A program made the position numbers and the translations under genes. 64,000 nucleotides of DNA from contig NZ_CP081155.1 in assembly GCF_025141175.1 (NCBI RefSeq), positions 1,765,001-1,829,000 on the forward strand. The letters are read 5' to 3'. The notes beneath the pieces are model-generated. The model ran no database searches. It had not been told where the DNA came from and saw nothing but the letters and a program-made list of their open reading frames with translations. Every line of letters starts with the position of its first letter. The stretch's first letter is position 1. The stretch is from Jannaschia sp. M317. GTDB lineage: Bacteria; Pseudomonadota; Alphaproteobacteria; Rhodobacterales; Rhodobacteraceae. Below are positions 17,704 to 26,847 of this stretch, in pieces.

Positions 17704-18181
17704 TCCTGCCCACCGCCCCCGGGTTTGAGCCAACCGCCGCCGATGGCCGCGCGCGTCGCAACCTGCCCTTTGCGGGCGGGGGAAAGACGGGCACGGTCAA
17801 GGTGCGACGCGGTCCGGCTCTTTGTACCCGGAGGTCCGGGGCGGGTCGTAAGTGGAACCGTACCCCTTCCCCTGCCGGGCGGTGCGTCGACCCGTTGGTC
17901 TGCGTGCCGTCCGGTCCCTTTGTTCACGCGGGCCCGGAGGCAGTGGCGCGCGGGGTCAAGGCGGGGCGGGGCCAGCGGCCACAGGCGCACCACGGGGCAG
18001 GATCTGCATGCACCAACGTTCATATGCAGCCTTTGGGCGAGCCGGATATCCGGTTGCGGTCCAACGTTGTCATGCAGGGCACCGTGGACATCGGTGGTCA
18101 TTGGATAACATCCAGAAAACAAGCAACCAAACGGTGCGTTCGGGCGTTACGCCCCTGCACCAACCTATCCGGAGATAGTCC
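17704..18181. other. 478-bp region without a confident gene
   Basis: Open frames here are Arg/Gly-rich and lack protein-like composition. One begins with an ATGA overlap at 17700 but soon loses coding character. The last 60 bases are less GC-rich and probably carry the promoter of the lipoprotein at 18182. I recognise no RNA. Confidence 0.4.
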
Positions 18182-18376
18182 ATGTACCGCACCTTCGCCC
18201 TCCCGGCATTGGCCCTGGTCACCCTTTTGTCCGCTTGCAACGGAGGCAGCGATTTTGAGCGCGCCGCAGTCGGCGCCGTCATCGGCTGTGCCGTCGGCGA
18301 AATCGTCGACGACGGCAAATGCGTCACCGGCGCTGCCATCGGCGCAGCCGGCGGGGCGCTGGCCAACGACATCTGA
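18182..18376 (+). CDS. glycine-zipper lipoprotein, 64 aa
   Basis: The signal MYRTFALPALALVTLLSAC has lipobox LSAC. The mature 46 residues contain two small-residue runs (AAVGAVIGCAVGEIV and GAAIGAAGGALAND) in a glycine-zipper pattern, as in small outer-membrane lipoproteins. GGAGA lies upstream of the ATG and an intrinsic terminator follows at 18417. Confidence 0.7.
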   Translation: MYRTFALPALALVTLLSACNGGSDFERAAVGAVIGCAVGEIVDDGKCVTGAAIGAAGGALANDI

Positions 18377-18416
18377 GCCGACGGCTCCGGGCGCCACGGC
18401 GTCCCAAGATACATCT

Positions 18417-18454
18417 GGGCTGTCCGGTCATGTGACCGGGCGGCCCTTTCTTTT
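18417..18454 (+). terminator. intrinsic terminator before pccA
   Basis: GGGC, then CCGGTCA (18424-18430) and TGACCGG (18433-18439), then GGCCC build a nested stem followed by TTTCTTTT. It should end the lipoprotein transcript, so pccA (18507) needs its own promoter or read-through. Confidence 0.65.
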
Positions 18455-18506
18455 GCCTAACGACAACGCAGGGGGGCGGCCGCTGGGCCGGACCTGAGGG
18501 GGACCC

Positions 18507-20525
18507 ATGTTCGACAAGATCCTGATCGCAAACCGAGGCGAAATCGCCTGTCGCGTCATCAAGAGCGCGCGAAAAATGGGGATCAAGACGGTCGCCGTCT
18601 ATTCCGACGCCGACCGGAACGCCCTGCACGTCAAGATGGCCGACGAGGCCGTGCACATCGGCCCGCCGCAGGCCAACCAGTCCTATATCGTGATCGACAA
18701 GATCATGGACGCCATCAAGCAGACCGGCGCGCAGGCGGTGCATCCGGGCTATGGCTTCCTGTCCGAGAACCCGAAGTTCGCCGAGGCGCTGGAGGCGGCG
18801 GGCGTCGCGTTCATCGGGCCACCCAAGCGGGCCATCGAGGCGATGGGGGACAAGATAACCTCCAAGAAGATCGCGCAGGAGGCGGGCGTCAGCACCGTGC
18901 CGGGCCACATGGGCCTGATCGAGGACGCCGAAGAGGCGATCAAGATTTCCGGCCAGATCGGCTATCCGGTGATGCTGAAGGCGTCCGCGGGCGGTGGCGG
19001 CAAGGGCATGCGGATTGCCTGGAACGAGGGCGAGGTCGCCGAAGGGTTCCAGGCGTCCAAGAACGAGGCCGCCAGCAGCTTTGGCGACGACCGCATGTTC
19101 ATCGAAAAGTTCGTGACCCAGCCGCGTCACATCGAGATCCAGGTGCTCTGCGATCAGCACGGCAACGGCGTCTACCTGGGCGAGCGTGAATGTTCGATCC
19201 AGCGGCGCAACCAGAAGGTCGTGGAAGAGGCCCCGTCGCCGTTCCTGGATGAGGCCACGCGCAAGGCGATGGGCGAGCAGTCGCTCGCGCTCGCCCATGC
19301 GGTTGGCTACGCCAGCGCGGGCACGGTGGAATTCATCGTCGATGGCGACCGCAACTTCTACTTCCTGGAGATGAACACCCGTCTGCAGGTGGAACACCCG
19401 GTGACCGAGCTGATCACCGGCGTGGACCTGGTGGAACAGATGATCCGCGTCGCGGCCGGTGAGCCGCTGTCGATGACGCAGGACGATGTGACGCTGAACG
19501 GCTGGGCGATGGAATCGCGGCTTTATGCAGAGGATCCGTATCGCGGCTTCCTGCCGTCCATCGGACGGCTGACCCGTTATCGCCCGCCTGCCGAGACCGA
19601 GGGCTATGCCCCCGGCGTCACGCCAGACGCCCCCGTCGTGCGCAACGACACCGGCGTCTTCGAGGGTGGCGAGATCAGTATGTATTACGACCCGATGATC
19701 GCCAAGCTGTGCACCTGGGGCCCGGACAGGGCGGCCTCTATCCAGGGCATGCGCGACGCGCTGGACGGGTTCGAGGTCGAGGGGATCGGCCACAACCTGC
19801 CGTTCCTGAGCGCCGTGATGGATCATCCGAAATTCGTCTCTGGCGATATGACCACGGCCTTCATCGCCGAGGAATATCCCGACGGGTTCGAGGGCGTGGA
19901 TCTGCCGGAGGATCACTTGCGCCGCATCGCGGCGGCCACCGCGGCGATGCACAGGGTGGCCGAAATCCGGCGCACCCGCGTGTCGGGACGCATGGACAAC
20001 CACGAACGCAAGGTCGGGTCCGACTGGGTGGTGACGCTGGGGGGCGCGCGGTTCGACTGCGTCATTGCCGCCGACCCCCACGGGGCCGATGTGACCATCG
20101 GTGACATGACCCTGCGGGTGAGCGGCGACTGGACGCCCGGCGATCAGCTGGCGCGCATGGTCGTGGGCGGCGAAGGCGTGGTGATGAAGGTGGGCAAGAT
20201 CTCGGGCGGGTTCCGTATCCGCACGCGGGGGGCCGACCTGAAGGTCCATGTCCGCACCCCGCGCCAGGCAGAGCTGGCGGCCCTGATGCCAGAGAAGCTG
20301 CCGCCTGATACGTCCAAGTTCCTGCTTTGCCCGATGCCGGGTCTGATCGTGCGCATCGACGTGGCCGAGGGCGACGAAGTGCAGGAAGGGCAGGCGTTGG
20401 CCGTGGTCGAGGCGATGAAGATGGAAAACATCCTGCGCGCCGAGAAGAAGGGCCGCGTGTCCAAGGTCAACGCCGCGCCGGGCGACAGCCTGGCGGTGGA
20501 CGACGTGATCCTGGAATTCGAGTGA
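18507..20525 (+). CDS. pccA: propionyl-CoA carboxylase alpha subunit (biotin carboxylase + BCCP)
   Basis: This 672-residue protein carboxylates its own biotin with ATP and bicarbonate. Biotin carboxylase comes first (MFDKILIANRGEIACRVIKS; ATP-grasp loop KASAGGGGKGMRIAW; catalytic FLEMNTRLQVEHPVTELITG). It is followed by the PccA linker domain and a C-terminal biotinyl domain with EAMKMEN, the biotin lysine at about residue 638. Length fits PccA rather than AccC. It acts with PccB, encoded 3.2 kb upstream in the same direction. Confidence 0.95.
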   Translation: MFDKILIANRGEIACRVIKSARKMGIKTVAVYSDADRNALHVKMADEAVHIGPPQANQSYIVIDKIMDAIKQTGAQAVHPGYGFLSENPKFAEALEAAGVAFIGPPKRAIEAMGDKITSKKIAQEAGVSTVPGHMGLIEDAEEAIKISGQIGYPVMLKASAGGGGKGMRIAWNEGEVAEGFQASKNEAASSFGDDRMFIEKFVTQPRHIEIQVLCDQHGNGVYLGERECSIQRRNQKVVEEAPSPFLDEATRKAMGEQSLALAHAVGYASAGTVEFIVDGDRNFYFLEMNTRLQVEHPVTELITGVDLVEQMIRVAAGEPLSMTQDDVTLNGWAMESRLYAEDPYRGFLPSIGRLTRYRPPAETEGYAPGVTPDAPVVRNDTGVFEGGEISMYYDPMIAKLCTWGPDRAASIQGMRDALDGFEVEGIGHNLPFLSAVMDHPKFVSGDMTTAFIAEEYPDGFEGVDLPEDHLRRIAAATAAMHRVAEIRRTRVSGRMDNHERKVGSDWVVTLGGARFDCVIAADPHGADVTIGDMTLRVSGDWTPGDQLARMVVGGEGVVMKVGKISGGFRIRTRGADLKVHVRTPRQAELAALMPEKLPPDTSKFLLCPMPGLIVRIDVAEGDEVQEGQALAVVEAMKMENILRAEKKGRVSKVNAAPGDSLAVDDVILEFE

Positions 20526-20562
20526 TCCCTTGACCTGCGGCTTTCTGATCCCTTGTCCCCTT

Positions 20563-20584
20563 GCTCCGCGCCTTGGCGCGGGGC
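20563..20584. terminator. hairpin between convergent pccA and DUF4174 gene
   Basis: CCGCGCC (20566-20572) and GGCGCGG (20575-20581) with flanking GC pairing form a compact stem 40 bp after pccA. It sits between two convergent genes and may serve both. No T-tract. Confidence 0.4.
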
Positions 20585-20615
20585 AGGGCCTGCGATTGGA
20601 AAGCCGCGGCTTACG

Positions 20616-21074
20616 TTATCGGTTCTCGCGGATTTCTCGCTGGCGCATCGGCATCTTGTCGATGGACCGGTTCAGTTCCCGCACCGTCCAGGGCAGGGGT
20701 TTGCGCAGCTTCACCTCTCCGTCCTTGCCAATCAGCACCAGCATGAAGCCGCGCGGCCGCAGTTTCTGGCGCAGGTCCGACCCGCTGTCGCGGTCGGTGT
20801 CGACGATGATGATCACATCGCGTTCGACGAGCTGTTCGATGTCACGTTCCAAGGCGTCCATCTGTTCTATGAACGCCGGATCACGCGGCGAGTTGGCGAA
20901 AATCACCACGGGACGGGCAACCCATTGCAAGGCGTCCAGGTCGATTTCTTCGGCGGCAAAGACGCGCGTCGGATCTTCGGTCCAGGCGTCTTCGACCGAC
21001 TGCCCCTCGGCGGCGAGAGCGGGTGTGGCCAGGGCGAGGCTGGCAATCAGGGCGAGGGCGCGGGGCAGGGTCAT
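20616..21074 (-). CDS. DUF4174 exported protein
   Basis: This 152-residue protein has a cleavable signal (MTLPRALALIASLALATPALAA). A thioredoxin-like DUF4174 core follows: LQWVARPVVIFANSPRDPAF, FIEQMDALERDIEQLVERDV, VIIIVDTD and GFMLVLIGKDGEVKLRKPLP. Function unknown; probably periplasmic. The start at 21074 is set by the signal peptide. Confidence 0.75.
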   Translation of the reverse strand: MTLPRALALIASLALATPALAAEGQSVEDAWTEDPTRVFAAEEIDLDALQWVARPVVIFANSPRDPAFIEQMDALERDIEQLVERDVIIIVDTDRDSGSDLRQKLRPRGFMLVLIGKDGEVKLRKPLPWTVRELNRSIDKMPMRQREIRENR

Positions 21075-21242
21075 TTCGGGGCAGTCCTCCTGTCTGACAC
21101 AGGATATAGGTGGGCGGGGCGTCCGCGCGAAGGGTTTAGGCGCGATAACCCTGCAATTTGACGTCATTTCCGCCTTTAACCCCCTGCGAACGGGCCTGGG
21201 CGCATGCCATCGGGCATCCCGTCCCTTGTCAAAGCTGCGCCC

Positions 21243-22160
21243 ATGACCCTGACCCGCATCCCGCCCGTCACCCTGCACGTTGGTGCCCATCGTACCGCGA
21301 ACGGCAGCCTGCATCGCCTGCTGGATCGTGATGCGGCCCTGCTGGAGGCGGCGCATCTGGGCGTCTGGACCCCGCGTCAGACCCGCACCGGGTTGATGAG
21401 CGGGCTGCTGGGCGACCCGGGCATGGTGGACGCGCGGCGCGATCAGCGGGTGCACCGCGCGGCGGGCCGCGTGGCCATGCGGCGCGGCGCGTTGACCGGC
21501 GACGGGGTGCAGCGCCTTGTGATTTCAGACGAAGCGCTGCTGGGCAGTTTGCGGGAAAACGTATTGTTGGGGCGTCTCTATCCGACGATATCGGCGCGGA
21601 TGGCGCGGCTGAGCCGTGCCGTACCGGGGGTCGACCGGGTCTGCCTTGCGATCCGCAGCCCGGACGCATGGTGGGGCAGCGTGTTTGCGGCCTCCATGGC
21701 GACGGGCTTTGCCCCGCCGGACCAAGCCACTCTGGAGGCGGTGCTGCGCGCGCGCCGTGGCTGGCGACAGGTGATCGAGGATCTGGCCCTTGCCCTGCCC
21801 AAGGTACGGTTGACCGTCTGGACCCACGAGGAATTCGGCAGCCGCCCTGACACCATATTTCAGGCGTTGACCGGGCGCGCGCCGTCGCGTCCGGGGCGGC
21901 CCGCGTTGAACGCCTCGCCCGGCCTTGGCGCGCTGCGCGACCGGTTGCGCGACGAAGGTTGCACGACCCGGCTTACGGGGGTGGGGGACCGCTATGCCCC
22001 CTTTACCCCCGACGAAACGGCGGCGCTGCAAGGGGCCTATGCCGATGATCTGGCCTGGCTGCGCGCGGGCGCCGATGGGCGGGCAACATATCTGACGCAG
22101 GGGTCCGATGACGGTCCTGCGCACGACAGGAAAGGACGCATCCATGGTGCAAGACACTGA
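21243..22160 (+). CDS. sulfotransferase-like hypothetical protein
   Basis: This 305-residue protein has an early [16 protein letters not shown] segment, in the place where sulfotransferase-type P-loop proteins have HIGxxKTGT. Later [20 protein letters not shown] also resembles that fold. The assignment is tentative; the nucleotide-binding loop is degenerate. ATG at 21243 is preferred over 21204. The 3' end overlaps the mutase start by 17 bases, indicating coupling. Confidence 0.55.
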   Translation: MTLTRIPPVTLHVGAHRTANGSLHRLLDRDAALLEAAHLGVWTPRQTRTGLMSGLLGDPGMVDARRDQRVHRAAGRVAMRRGALTGDGVQRLVISDEALLGSLRENVLLGRLYPTISARMARLSRAVPGVDRVCLAIRSPDAWWGSVFAASMATGFAPPDQATLEAVLRARRGWRQVIEDLALALPKVRLTVWTHEEFGSRPDTIFQALTGRAPSRPGRPALNASPGLGALRDRLRDEGCTTRLTGVGDRYAPFTPDETAALQGAYADDLAWLRAGADGRATYLTQGSDDGPAHDRKGRIHGARH

Positions 22161-24282
22161 CCCGAGGGCAATCTGGACCGAGCTTGCCGAACAAGAGCTG
22201 CGTGGCCGCCCGTTGGAAGACCTGACCTGGCAGACGCTGGAGGGGATCGCCGTCCAGCCGCTGTACACCGCCGAGGATCTGGCAGGCGTCGACCATCTGG
22301 GCGGCATTCCCGGTCAGGCCCCCTATACGCGCGGGGTGAAGGCCACGATGTATGCGGGCCGGCCCTGGACGATCCGGCAATACGCGGGGTTTTCGACAGC
22401 CGAGGAATCGAATGCCTTCTACCGCAAGGCATTGGCCGCCGGACAGCAGGGCGTCTCGGTCGCCTTCGATCTGGCGACGCATCGGGGCTACGACAGCGAC
22501 CATGCGCGCGTCGTGGGCGACGTGGGCAAGGCGGGCGTGGCCATCGACTCGGTCGAGGACATGAAGATCCTGTTCGACGGCATCCCGTTGGAAAAGATCA
22601 GTGTCTCGATGACCATGAACGGCGCGGTGATCCCGATCCTGGCAAATTTCATCGTCGCGGGCGAGGAACAGGGCGTGGACCGCGCGGCCCTGTCGGGGAC
22701 CATTCAGAACGACATCCTCAAGGAATTCATGGTCCGGAATACCTATATCTATCCGCCTGAACCCAGCATGAAGATCATCGCGGATATCATTGAATATACC
22801 GCGAACGAGATGCCGAAGTTCAACTCCATCTCCATCTCTGGCTATCACATGCAGGAGGCGGGCGCGAACCTGGTGCAGGAGCTGGCCTTTACCCTGGCGG
22901 ACGGGCGCGAATACGTGCGTGCGGCCATCGCGGCGGGCATGGATGTGGACCGGTTCGCCGGGCGGCTGTCGTTCTTTTTCGCCATCGGCATGAACTTCTT
23001 CGCCGAGGCGGCCAAGCTGCGCGCCGCGCGCCTGCTGTGGCATCGCATCATGGCGGAGTTTGAGCCGAAGAACCCCAAGTCTTCGATGTTGCGGACCCAT
23101 TGCCAGACGTCTGGCGTGTCGTTGCAGGAACAGGACCCCTACAACAACGTCGTACGCACCGCCTACGAGGCGATGTCGGCGGTGCTGGGCGGGACGCAGT
23201 CGCTGCACACCAATTCCTTTGACGAGGCGATTGCGCTGCCGACCGAGAATTCGGCCCGGATCGCGCGCAACACGCAGCTGATCCTGCAGGAAGAGACTGG
23301 CGTGACCAACGTCGTCGATCCGCTGGCCGGGTCCTACTACGTTGAAAAGCTGACCCACGACATGGCCGAAGCCGCCTGGCAGTTGATCGAAGAGGTCGAG
23401 GAGATGGGCGGCATGACCAAGGCCGTCGCCTCTGGCATGCCCAAGCTGCGGATCGAGGAATCGGCGGCTACCCGGCAGGCCCTGATCGACCGGGGCGAGG
23501 ACGTCATCGTTGGCGTCAACAAGTACCGGCGCGAGACCGAGGACGAGATCGACATCCTGGACATCGACAACGACGCGGTGCGCGAATCTCAGGTGGCGCG
23601 CCTGACCCGCATCCGGGCCAGCCGTGACCAGGCCGCCTGCGATGCCGCCCTGGCCGAGCTGGAGCGACGCGCGCGCGACGGCGGCAACCTGCTGGAAGCG
23701 GCGGTAGAGGCCGCCCGGCATCGCGCGTCCGTAGGAGAGATCAGCATGGCCATGGAAAAGGTGTTCGGGCGTCACCGCGCCGAGGTAAAGACGCTCGCCG
23801 GGGTTTATGGTGCCGCCTACGAGGGCGACGAAGGGTTCGCCGCGATCCAGGCGGATGTCGAAGCTTTCGCCGAGGAAGAGGGTCGCCGCCCCCGCATGCT
23901 GGTGGTCAAGATGGGCCAGGACGGTCACGACCGGGGGGCCAAGGTCATCGCCACGGCCTTTGCCGATATCGGGTTCGACGTGGACGTTGGCCCCTTGTTC
24001 CAGACGCCCGAAGAGGCGGCCCAGGATGCCATCGACAACGACGTCCACGTCATCGGCATCTCGTCCCAGGCGGCGGGGCACAAGACGCTGGCCCCCAAAC
24101 TGATCGACGCGCTGAAGGCAGAGGGCGCGGGCGAGATCATCGTGATCTGCGGCGGCGTCATTCCGCAGCAGGACTATGCCTTTCTGCGCGACGCGGGCGT
24201 CGCGGCGATCTTTGGTCCGGGCACCAACATCCCGTCAGCGGCACAGGACATTCTGCGTCTGATCCGCGCCGCCCGCGGCTAG
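22144..24282 (+). CDS. scpA: methylmalonyl-CoA mutase
   Basis: This 712-residue adenosylcobalamin enzyme converts (R)-methylmalonyl-CoA to succinyl-CoA, the last step of propionyl-CoA assimilation begun by PccAB. The substrate barrel contains [20 protein letters not shown] and [20 protein letters not shown]. The C-terminal B12 domain has [13 protein letters not shown] (cobalt-ligand His in DxHxxG) and [20 protein letters not shown]. It is the single-chain homodimer type. ATG at 22144 follows AGGA; another ATG 12 codons upstream is less likely. Confidence 0.93.
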   Translation: MVQDTDPRAIWTELAEQELRGRPLEDLTWQTLEGIAVQPLYTAEDLAGVDHLGGIPGQAPYTRGVKATMYAGRPWTIRQYAGFSTAEESNAFYRKALAAGQQGVSVAFDLATHRGYDSDHARVVGDVGKAGVAIDSVEDMKILFDGIPLEKISVSMTMNGAVIPILANFIVAGEEQGVDRAALSGTIQNDILKEFMVRNTYIYPPEPSMKIIADIIEYTANEMPKFNSISISGYHMQEAGANLVQELAFTLADGREYVRAAIAAGMDVDRFAGRLSFFFAIGMNFFAEAAKLRAARLLWHRIMAEFEPKNPKSSMLRTHCQTSGVSLQEQDPYNNVVRTAYEAMSAVLGGTQSLHTNSFDEAIALPTENSARIARNTQLILQEETGVTNVVDPLAGSYYVEKLTHDMAEAAWQLIEEVEEMGGMTKAVASGMPKLRIEESAATRQALIDRGEDVIVGVNKYRRETEDEIDILDIDNDAVRESQVARLTRIRASRDQAACDAALAELERRARDGGNLLEAAVEAARHRASVGEISMAMEKVFGRHRAEVKTLAGVYGAAYEGDEGFAAIQADVEAFAEEEGRRPRMLVVKMGQDGHDRGAKVIATAFADIGFDVDVGPLFQTPEEAAQDAIDNDVHVIGISSQAAGHKTLAPKLIDALKAEGAGEIIVICGGVIPQQDYAFLRDAGVAAIFGPGTNIPSAAQDILRLIRAARG

Positions 24283-24293
24283 ATCGAAAAGCA

Positions 24294-24323
24294 GGCCGCG
24301 AGAGGGAATTTTCTCTTGCGGCC
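24294..24323 (+). terminator. hairpin terminator after mutase gene
   Basis: GGCCGCGAGAG (24294-24304) and CTCTTGCGGCC (24313-24323) pair with one G-U around GGAATTTT, twelve bases after the mutase stop. It separates the operon from the tRNA gene. Confidence 0.6.
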
Positions 24324-24356
24324 CCGCAAGGCCTCTACTATCTCACGCCGCACGGT

Positions 24357-24431
24357 TGGGGTGTGGCGCAGTGGTAGCGCAACGGTTTTTGGTACCGCAG
24401 GTCGTAGGTTCGAATCCTACCACCCCAGCCA
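24357..24431 (+). tRNA. tRNA-Gln (anticodon TTG)
   Basis: This 75-nt cloverleaf has acceptor TGGGGTG pairing CACCCCA, discriminator G and encoded CCA. The D-arm is GCGC-AGTGGTA-GCGC, the anticodon loop TTTTGGT reads TTG (Gln), and the T-arm is GTAGG-TTCGAAT-CCTAC. There is one mismatch at the base of the anticodon stem (27-43). Confidence 0.93.
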
Positions 24432-24641
24432 ATTCTCTCAGGTTTCTGCGTGAATTCGACGTCGCTTGCGGCGTTCTGGCGCGTAAGCAAGTGGCCCTGC
24501 CAGGCCGCGCGTTCGGGCCTGGCGGAAAGCTTTGCCGCGTCAGGGAACAGGTGCTTGCCGGTCGTCCGGTCGACAAACCATGGCGTCAGCGGTTTGCGTC
24601 GACCTGGGCCCTGTCGGGGCCTGCGCGTTCCTATCCGGTTT

Positions 24642-25331
24642 TCAGGACTCGGCGGGGTCGGCATCTGCCCTGACTGGGGTCGCGGACGGTCGGAGCATTG
24701 TCGCGGCAACCGCAAGAAACCACAGAATCGCGCCGAGGCCAAAAACCGCCCCTGCCACGTCCCCCAAAGGAGGCAGGATCGTGGCCAAGCCAGCCGCCCC
24801 GGTGACACCGCCGATCAGGGCCGTCGCCCGGCCCATCGCACGGCTTGCCCGCCCCGCACCGCTTGCCAACAGGATCCAGGCCCCGCCCGCGATCTCGTTG
24901 CCGCCGCCCAGACCCAGTTCAACCGCATGGAGCGTTTGCCACAAGGCGGCGGCAACGTCCGGATCCGCCGCCAGGGCGTGCGCCCGTTCCACCGCAACAT
25001 TCGCGATCATGCCGGCACCCAGCACAAGTGCGACCCAGACCGTTCCGATCAGGCGTGCCACCTCTGCCAGGCCGCCAGGGTGGCGTCCGGCCGTCGCGTG
25101 CAACGCCACGACAAGAACAGCCAGGGCGAGGGCGTTCACAACATAGATCGTGGTGTTCCAGGCAATGAGCAGGCCGGGGTTTTCTGCCGCAAAGGCCACG
25201 ACCGCAACCGCGTCGATCTCACTGCTGCCAAAGCCGAGCGGTGCGAGTATCGTCAGGAGGAGGGCGAACCCGACCAGATAGGTCGCGGCGCAGGTCAGGG
25301 CAGCGAGGCCCCCGGCAGTTCGCAGGGTCAT
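24642..25331 (-). CDS. membrane protein, DUF4386-like
   Basis: This protein of about 229 residues has six hydrophobic segments (for example ATYLVGFALLLTILAPLGFG and TTIYVVNALALAVLVVALHA). Layout resembles DUF4386 proteins of unknown function, but this is tentative. ATG at 25331 has AAAGG about seven bases upstream; an ATG five codons earlier is possible. Confidence 0.6.
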   Translation of the reverse strand: MTLRTAGGLAALTCAATYLVGFALLLTILAPLGFGSSEIDAVAVVAFAAENPGLLIAWNTTIYVVNALALAVLVVALHATAGRHPGGLAEVARLIGTVWVALVLGAGMIANVAVERAHALAADPDVAAALWQTLHAVELGLGGGNEIAGGAWILLASGAGRASRAMGRATALIGGVTGAAGLATILPPLGDVAGAVFGLGAILWFLAVAATMLRPSATPVRADADPAES

Positions 25332-25819
25332 GTGGTTGCCTTTCATTGGGTCGATGCGGTCCGGGCGCCGTTCGGCGCAGGGGGCGACTGGCGGGATACC
25401 GCGTGCCGACCTCGGACGCTACCTTATCAATCCCGGCGCGATGTAGCCGGAGCAAGCGCGACCTTCGCTGCGCGGCCGGATGTCAGCGAGACTTTCCGCG
25501 CCGATCCGATCCGGACAATCGGACAGCTGGGTAACGCGCTTGGGTTGCTGCCAAGAAATTGGACCCCGCCGAGGAACGAGGCTGCGAACAGATCAAGTCG
25601 CGAGGCCCCCTGGGTGCTGCGTGGTTCCCGACCTGCCAGGTCTGTCCGCAAGTCGGCCTGATCCACGCGTGCCCCCGCTGCCGCATGAGTGAAACAAGGC
25701 CAGCCCAAAGCGCACGCCTACGATTGCACCGCACCCGGTTTTCCAAGCGGAAGCGCAGAGGCAAAAGAAAAGGCGTCGGGCAGGGTGTCTGCTCAACGCC
25801 TTGTTCTGTATATATTTTA
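25332..25819. other. 488-bp region without a gene
   Basis: Several overlapping open frames exist but none has protein-like composition or a ribosome binding site. The region lies between the membrane-protein gene and tRNA-Asn. I see no RNA gene or repeat. Confidence 0.4.
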
Positions 25820-25894
25820 TGGCTCCGGCGGTAGGGATCGAACCTACGACCAATTGATTAACAGTCAACTGCTCTACCGCTGAGCTACGCCGGA
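25820..25894 (-). tRNA. tRNA-Asn (anticodon GTT)
   Basis: This 75-nt minus-strand cloverleaf has acceptor TCCGGCG pairing CGCCGGA with encoded CCA, a D-arm with GCTCAGCGGTAGAGC, anticodon loop CTGTTAA (GTT, Asn), and T-arm GTAGG-TTCGATC-CCTAC. All stems pair. Confidence 0.95.
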
Positions 25895-25965
25895 ACACGT
25901 GGGCGGGATTAGCCAAGGCGCAGCGGGCATGCAAGGGGGGCGCGGTGCTTTTTTCCGCGCGGTGG

Positions 25966-26847
25966 TCAACTTCTTTGCCAAAGAGCGTCCGGGTCGATCC
26001 CCGGTCGTGCTGTGACGCGGCCTGCCTCTGCCAGATAAACCAGGTGTGCCAGGACGTTGCGCGCAGCCGCACCATGGAGCGCGGCGGGGGTGTCGCGATA
26101 GACCTCGGCCACGACCTCGGCAATGCTGCGGGGATGGGTGAGGGTGGCCAGGATCGCGGCCTCTCGTGTCAGGCGATGAGACCGCATCTCGGCACATCGG
26201 GCAGGGGCGCAGGGGCGGCCGTGGCCCGGCAGGAAACGGGTGGCAGGCAGCTGCTCCAGACGGGTCAGCGATGTCATGAACTGCCCGAGGTCGCCGTCCG
26301 GGGGCGAGATCAGCGTGCTGGCCCAGCCCATCACCGTATCGCCTGTGAAAACCGTGCCACCCTCGGGCCATTCGAAACTCAGGTGATTGGCCATGTGTCC
26401 GGGCGTATGATGCGCGTGCAGGGTCCATCCCTGACCCGACAGGACGTCGCCCTGACCGATCAAGGTGTCGGGGCAAAACCCGGTGTCCACGCCTTCGCCG
26501 CCGCCAACGCGGTCCGAAAGACGGCGCATCAGATCGCTGCGCCCGGTGTCGGACGCGCCAAAGGCCAGAACCGGGGCGTCCAGCTGATCGGACAGGGGCC
26601 GTGCGGCGGGCGAATGATCCAGGTGCGAATGGGTGACCAGGATTGCCTGGACAGGCCGGTTGCGGATGGCCTGCACGATCGCGTGCATATGGGCCGCGTC
26701 CGCTGGTCCTGGGTCGATGATCACCAGGTCCTCGGTGCCCAGGATATAGCTGTTGGTCCCGGCTTCGGTCATGGGGGACGGGTTGGGGGCCAAGATGCGC
26801 AGCAGCCCGCTTTCGTCCGCCTCGTGTGCGGAGTAGCCTTTGCTCAT
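25966..26847 (-). CDS. MBL-fold metallo-hydrolase, LACTB2/glyoxalase-II-like
   Basis: This 293-residue protein has SPMTEAGTNSYILGTEDLVI, the metal motif THSHLDHS, HTPGHMANHLSF and FTGDTVMGWASTLI, all expected ligand loops. The C-terminal ~70 residues form a winged-helix-like tail (SIAEVVAEVYRDTPAALHGA) as in LACTB2-type hydrolases, some of which are nucleases. The ATG at 26847 overlaps the divergent kinase ATG by two bases, so the two genes have no intergenic space. Confidence 0.8.
   Translation of the reverse strand: MSKGYSAHEADESGLLRILAPNPSPMTEAGTNSYILGTEDLVIIDPGPADAAHMHAIVQAIRNRPVQAILVTHSHLDHSPAARPLSDQLDAPVLAFGASDTGRSDLMRRLSDRVGGGEGVDTGFCPDTLIGQGDVLSGQGWTLHAHHTPGHMANHLSFEWPEGGTVFTGDTVMGWASTLISPPDGDLGQFMTSLTRLEQLPATRFLPGHGRPCAPARCAEMRSHRLTREAAILATLTHPRSIAEVVAEVYRDTPAALHGAAARNVLAHLVYLAEAGRVTARPGIDPDALWQRS

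Noticed and set aside
17700-18497. A 265-codon plus-strand frame starting with an ATGA overlap
   Set aside because: After the first residues it is Arg/Gly/Thr-rich with no protein-like pattern and runs antisense-independent through a terminator and the lipoprotein gene in another frame.
25483-25834. Several 90-codon frames between the membrane-protein gene and tRNA-Asn
   Set aside because: Mutually overlapping on both strands, no ribosome sites, biased composition; one runs through the tRNA.
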